Of a stretch of DNA of 20,537 bases, positions 18,259-20,537 are shown one piece after another. The position numbers and the translations under genes are program-made. Each line of letters begins with the position of its first letter. Within the stretch, counting starts at the first letter, position 1. The notes beneath the pieces were generated by a model. That model ran no database searches. It saw only the letters and a program-made list of their open reading frames with translations, and was not told the DNA's origin. Origin of the DNA: a virus; IMG/VR virus record IMGVR_UViG_3300021405_000053, positions 1-20,537 of that record; one strand, written 5' to 3'.

Positions 18259-18831
18259 ATGCCGCAAATTGTTTTGCTCGTCCCCTTAGGCGAACTCCCC
18301 GGCCTCATCCCCGGCGTCCCCGGCCACCCCGACCAGGGGCTCCCTGGCGGCGGCGCCTATCCCGACCAGGGCCTGCCCGGCGGCGGTTGGGCCGGTCGGC
18401 CCAGCCATCCCATCGCCCCTGGCGGGCGTCCGATTGATCCCGGCTTCGGCTGGAGCGGCGGCGAGCGCCCAGGCCACGGCTTGCCTCGGCCTCCATTGCC
18501 CCCGCACGTTTGGCCGCGCCCGCCGGGCGGCGGCCTTCCGGTCGATCCAGGCTGGGGCGTAGGCGGCGGTCCAGCTCATCCCGATCATGGCCTGCCGATC
18601 TATCCGGTCGATCCGGCGCACCCCGACAACACTCTGCCGCCGGTCGAAGGCGTCGAGCCGCCGGAAGTGGACCCGCCCCCCGGCACCGTCTGGCCGCCGC
18701 TGCCGCCGGAAATCCCCGCTGGCAAGGCCATCGCCTTGGTGGCGATCTCCGGCCTCGGCTACCGCTATGCGGTGATCGAGATCCCGGAGAACCCGCCGGA
18801 GCTGCCGCCGCGCCCGCAGCCGAAGGCCTGA
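18259..18831 (+). CDS. Pro/Gly-rich protein with HPDQGLPGGG repeats (190 aa)
   Basis: ATG 18259 has a strong AAGGAGG site. After a hydrophobic start (MPQIVLLVPLG), residues 15-150 are Pro/Gly-rich with units such as HPDQGLPGGG, YPDQGLPGGG, HPDHGLPIYP and HPDNTLPP. The C-terminal 40 residues (GKAIALVAISGLGYRYAVIEIPENPPELPP) are ordered and hydrophobic. Similar proteins occur, from memory, in rhizobial prophages. It is probably a virion-associated extended protein; the function is unknown. It lies directly before the large terminase. Confidence 0.75.
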   Translation: MPQIVLLVPLGELPGLIPGVPGHPDQGLPGGGAYPDQGLPGGGWAGRPSHPIAPGGRPIDPGFGWSGGERPGHGLPRPPLPPHVWPRPPGGGLPVDPGWGVGGGPAHPDHGLPIYPVDPAHPDNTLPPVEGVEPPEVDPPPGTVWPPLPPEIPAGKAIALVAISGLGYRYAVIEIPENPPELPPRPQPKA

Positions 18832-18832
18832 T

Positions 18833-20176
18833 TTGTCCTTCGCCTCCGACGCCCAAACAAAACCCAGCGACGCCGACGCGCCGCTGGTCATCCCCTACCG
18901 GCCTCGAAAACACTTCCTCAGCCTGCACGCCAGCGACAAGAGGTGGATCTTCGCCTGCTGCCATCGACGCGCAGGCAAGACGGTGGCCATCGCCAACCAC
19001 CTGATCCGCGCCGCCTACCTCAACCCCAGGCAATGGCCGCCGCCGCGCTACGGCTACGTCGGCCCCTCGTTCGAGCAGGCCAAGGATCTGGTCTGGTCGT
19101 ATCTCAAGCAGTACACCTCGACCATCGACGGCGTCCGCTTCCTCGAAGGCGAACTCGCCATCGTCCTCCCCCACAACGGCGCGATCATCAAGCTCTACGG
19201 CGGCATGTCGGCCTACGAACGCATGCGCGGCATGTACTTCGACGGCATCGCCCTCGACGAATATCCGCTGTTGCAAAAGACCGTGTTCTCGACCGTGGTG
19301 CGCCCGTGCTTGGCCGACTATCGGGGCTGGGCCATCGTCTCAGGAACCTCGAACGGCGACGACCACTTCAACACCCTGCGCCTGCGCGCGATGGAGGACG
19401 AACGCTGGGACGTGTTCCTGATCCCGCTGTCGGAAACCGGCGAGGAGGCCCTGAGCTACGCCGAGGCGCGCGAACTCACCCAGGACATGAGCCCCGACGA
19501 ATACGCGCGCGAGATGGAATGCTCGTTCGACGCGCCCGTCGAAGGCGCCTATTTCGCCGAAAGCCTCAACACGCTCGCGCTGCAGGGCCGCGTCTGCAAG
19601 GTCCCGGTCGATCTCGCCGCCCCGGTCATCACCTCATGGGACCTCGGCGTGCACGACTATTGCTCGATCTGGTCGTGGCAGAACGTCGGCCGCGAGGTCC
19701 ACTTCGTCGACTACGTCATGGGCGTTGGCAAGGGCCTCGACCACTGGGCCCAGCACCTCAGGACCAAGAAGGCCGAGGGCGGCTTCCACTACCAGTGCCA
19801 CCTCCTGCCGCACGACATCGAGGCGCGCGAGATCTCCACCGCCAAGAGCCGCCGCAAGACGCTGGAGGAGCTGATCCCGAAGAACGAGCCGATCATCACC
19901 GTGCCCCGCATTCGCTCCAAGGAGGACGGCATCCACGCCTCGCGCGCCATGCTCGGCTCGGCCTATTTCGACGAGCTCAATTGCAAAGTAGGCTTGGCGA
20001 TGTTGAGAGGCTACCACAAGAGCGCGATGGGCCTGCCGGTGCACGGGCCGGGCCCGCACTCACACGGGGCCGACGCCTTCCAGACCGCCGCCGTCGGTTT
20101 TCATTTGGTCACCGGCTTGAGCGCCTCGATGCTCAGGCGCGGCGCCATGCGGCGGAAGATCCGGGGGCTCGTGTGA
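18833..20176 (+). CDS. terL: Large terminase subunit (447 aa)
   Basis: This is the DNA-packaging motor ATPase and nuclease. Motifs: Walker A CHRRAGKT (43-50), Walker B GIALDE with D142/E143, coupling motif SGTSNGDD (170-177), and RuvC-like nuclease acids SWDLG (D270), FVDYV (D293), PHDIE (D328) and HGADAF (D414). Length and order fit the family. The start is TTG 18833, one base after the previous stop, with GAAGG 6 bases upstream; no ATG is closer to the conserved N-terminus. Next to it lie a candidate small subunit and a small basic gene, consistent with a packaging operon. Confidence 0.93.
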   Translation: MSFASDAQTKPSDADAPLVIPYRPRKHFLSLHASDKRWIFACCHRRAGKTVAIANHLIRAAYLNPRQWPPPRYGYVGPSFEQAKDLVWSYLKQYTSTIDGVRFLEGELAIVLPHNGAIIKLYGGMSAYERMRGMYFDGIALDEYPLLQKTVFSTVVRPCLADYRGWAIVSGTSNGDDHFNTLRLRAMEDERWDVFLIPLSETGEEALSYAEARELTQDMSPDEYAREMECSFDAPVEGAYFAESLNTLALQGRVCKVPVDLAAPVITSWDLGVHDYCSIWSWQNVGREVHFVDYVMGVGKGLDHWAQHLRTKKAEGGFHYQCHLLPHDIEAREISTAKSRRKTLEELIPKNEPIITVPRIRSKEDGIHASRAMLGSAYFDELNCKVGLAMLRGYHKSAMGLPVHGPGPHSHGADAFQTAAVGFHLVTGLSASMLRRGAMRRKIRGLV

Positions 20177-20379
20177 ACCGCTTCCATTGCTTCGATCCCT
20201 ATACGCAGGACAAGGAACGCCGGGCGAAAGCTCGCGCCGAAGAGGCAATCGCGCGTCGCGCGCAGCTCAAGAGCGCGGCGTTCGCCCACACCGACCCCGA
20301 AGTGAAACGCCGCCGCGAGGTTCACGCCAGCCAAACGAAGCGAGCGAAGATCCCGGTCACTCTGCCGAAGGTTTGGTGA
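20173..20379 (+). CDS. Small basic protein after the terminase (68 aa), GTG start
   Basis: GTG 20173 overlaps the terminase stop as GTGA. The product is very basic and helical (DKERRAKARAEEAIARRAQLKSAAF, then VKRRREVHASQTKRAKIPVTLPKVW). The upstream part of this frame is a shadow of terL. It could bind nucleic acid or capsid; not recognised. Confidence 0.55.
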   Translation: MNRFHCFDPYTQDKERRAKARAEEAIARRAQLKSAAFAHTDPEVKRRREVHASQTKRAKIPVTLPKVW

Positions 20380-20431
20380 CAGGGCCGATGAAATCGGGCT
20401 AAGGTCGCCAGCATTCGGTCAGCTCCAAGGG

Positions 20432-20448
20432 ACCGGCTTTCCGCCGGT
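20432..20448. promoter_or_regulatory. Short hairpin before the last gene
   Basis: ACCGGC (20432-20437), loop TTTCC, GCCGGT (20443-20448). There is no T-run. It lies in the 95-base gap before ATG 20475 and may be a weak terminator or leader structure. Confidence 0.4.
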
Positions 20449-20474
20449 TAGTCCTCCTCGGAGCGAGTTGGCCC

Positions 20475-20537
20475 ATGGCCATCGACGGCGTCGAACGCAT
20501 CTTCACCTTCAAGGGTGACGGCGGAACACCGAACACC
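20475..20537 (+). CDS. Partial CDS at the right edge (structural arm, probably)
   Basis: Only 21 codons are visible (MAIDGVERIFTFKGDGGTPNT). GGAG at 20460-20463 is somewhat far (11 bases) but usable. In this kind of arrangement the next gene could be a portal or head protein, but nothing visible proves it. Confidence 0.4.
   Translation, partial: MAIDGVERIFTFKGDGGTPNT

Noticed and set aside
18943-20172. Upstream part of a 478-codon frame inside terL
   Set aside because: The terL frame has all motifs; only the end of this frame, from GTG 20173, is a likely gene.
1-20537. CRISPR arrays, tRNA or rRNA genes, integrase, insertion sequences
   Set aside because: No regularly spaced repeats with unique spacers, no cloverleaf or TTCGA-type arm, and no integrase or transposase ORF or terminal repeats were found by reading.

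Overview
This window is tailed-phage DNA, either a free phage or a prophage. The clearest markers are a large terminase subunit (18833-20176) and, at the other end, an ERF single-strand annealing protein with a YqaJ/lambda-exonuclease-type nuclease (3223-4651). The DNA is GC-rich, genes are short and mostly overlap as ATGA, GTGA or TTGA, and many small proteins resemble those of prophages in Alphaproteobacteria, especially Rhizobiales. The host group is therefore an inference from style and family resemblance. No integrase, tRNA, CRISPR array, rRNA or replicative polymerase was seen.

Layout. 1-4651 (minus strand) is an early block: ERF, YqaJ nuclease, an HNH protein, several small unknown proteins, a second HNH protein, a small exported protein, a C5-cytosine DNA methyltransferase and a gene leaving the left edge. 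4652-4910 is a divergent control region with an operator array. 4911-7301 (plus strand) holds a Cro/CI-like regulator, a VRR-NUC nuclease, a PD-(D/E)XK-like protein, a 500-base gap with two strong hairpins, and three small genes. 7298-11099 (minus strand) is one tightly overlapped operon headed by an XRE-type regulator. It then runs through a small membrane protein and unknown proteins to an Ig-like protein and a long Pro/Gly/Ala-rich protein, probably virion or host-interaction proteins. 11175-11930 is a plus-strand zinc-finger gene.

11931-12706 has no convincing gene. It is AT-richer than its flanks, is full of short palindromes, and ends in four copies of an 11-base operator. 12707-14222 is a second regulatory block with a divergent RHH/HTH regulator pair and more operators. 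14250-20537 (plus strand) is the late or packaging arm: small Cys4 proteins, a coiled-coil protein, minigenes, a candidate small terminase, a Pro/Gly-rich protein, the large terminase, and the start of the next gene.

The most distinctive features are regulatory and architectural. The near-palindrome GTTAGACGTTTAAC, in exact or close copies, lies in three control regions, and a shorter relative, GTTAGACTAAC, lies in a fourth. At one promoter the operator fills the spacer between -35 and -10. Within the methyltransferase gene, a 255-codon ORF in another frame of the same strand has its own ribosome binding site and resembles a protein family I remember from phages. It may be an overlapping gene, or a shadow that databases keep predicting. 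Two genes also look leaderless.
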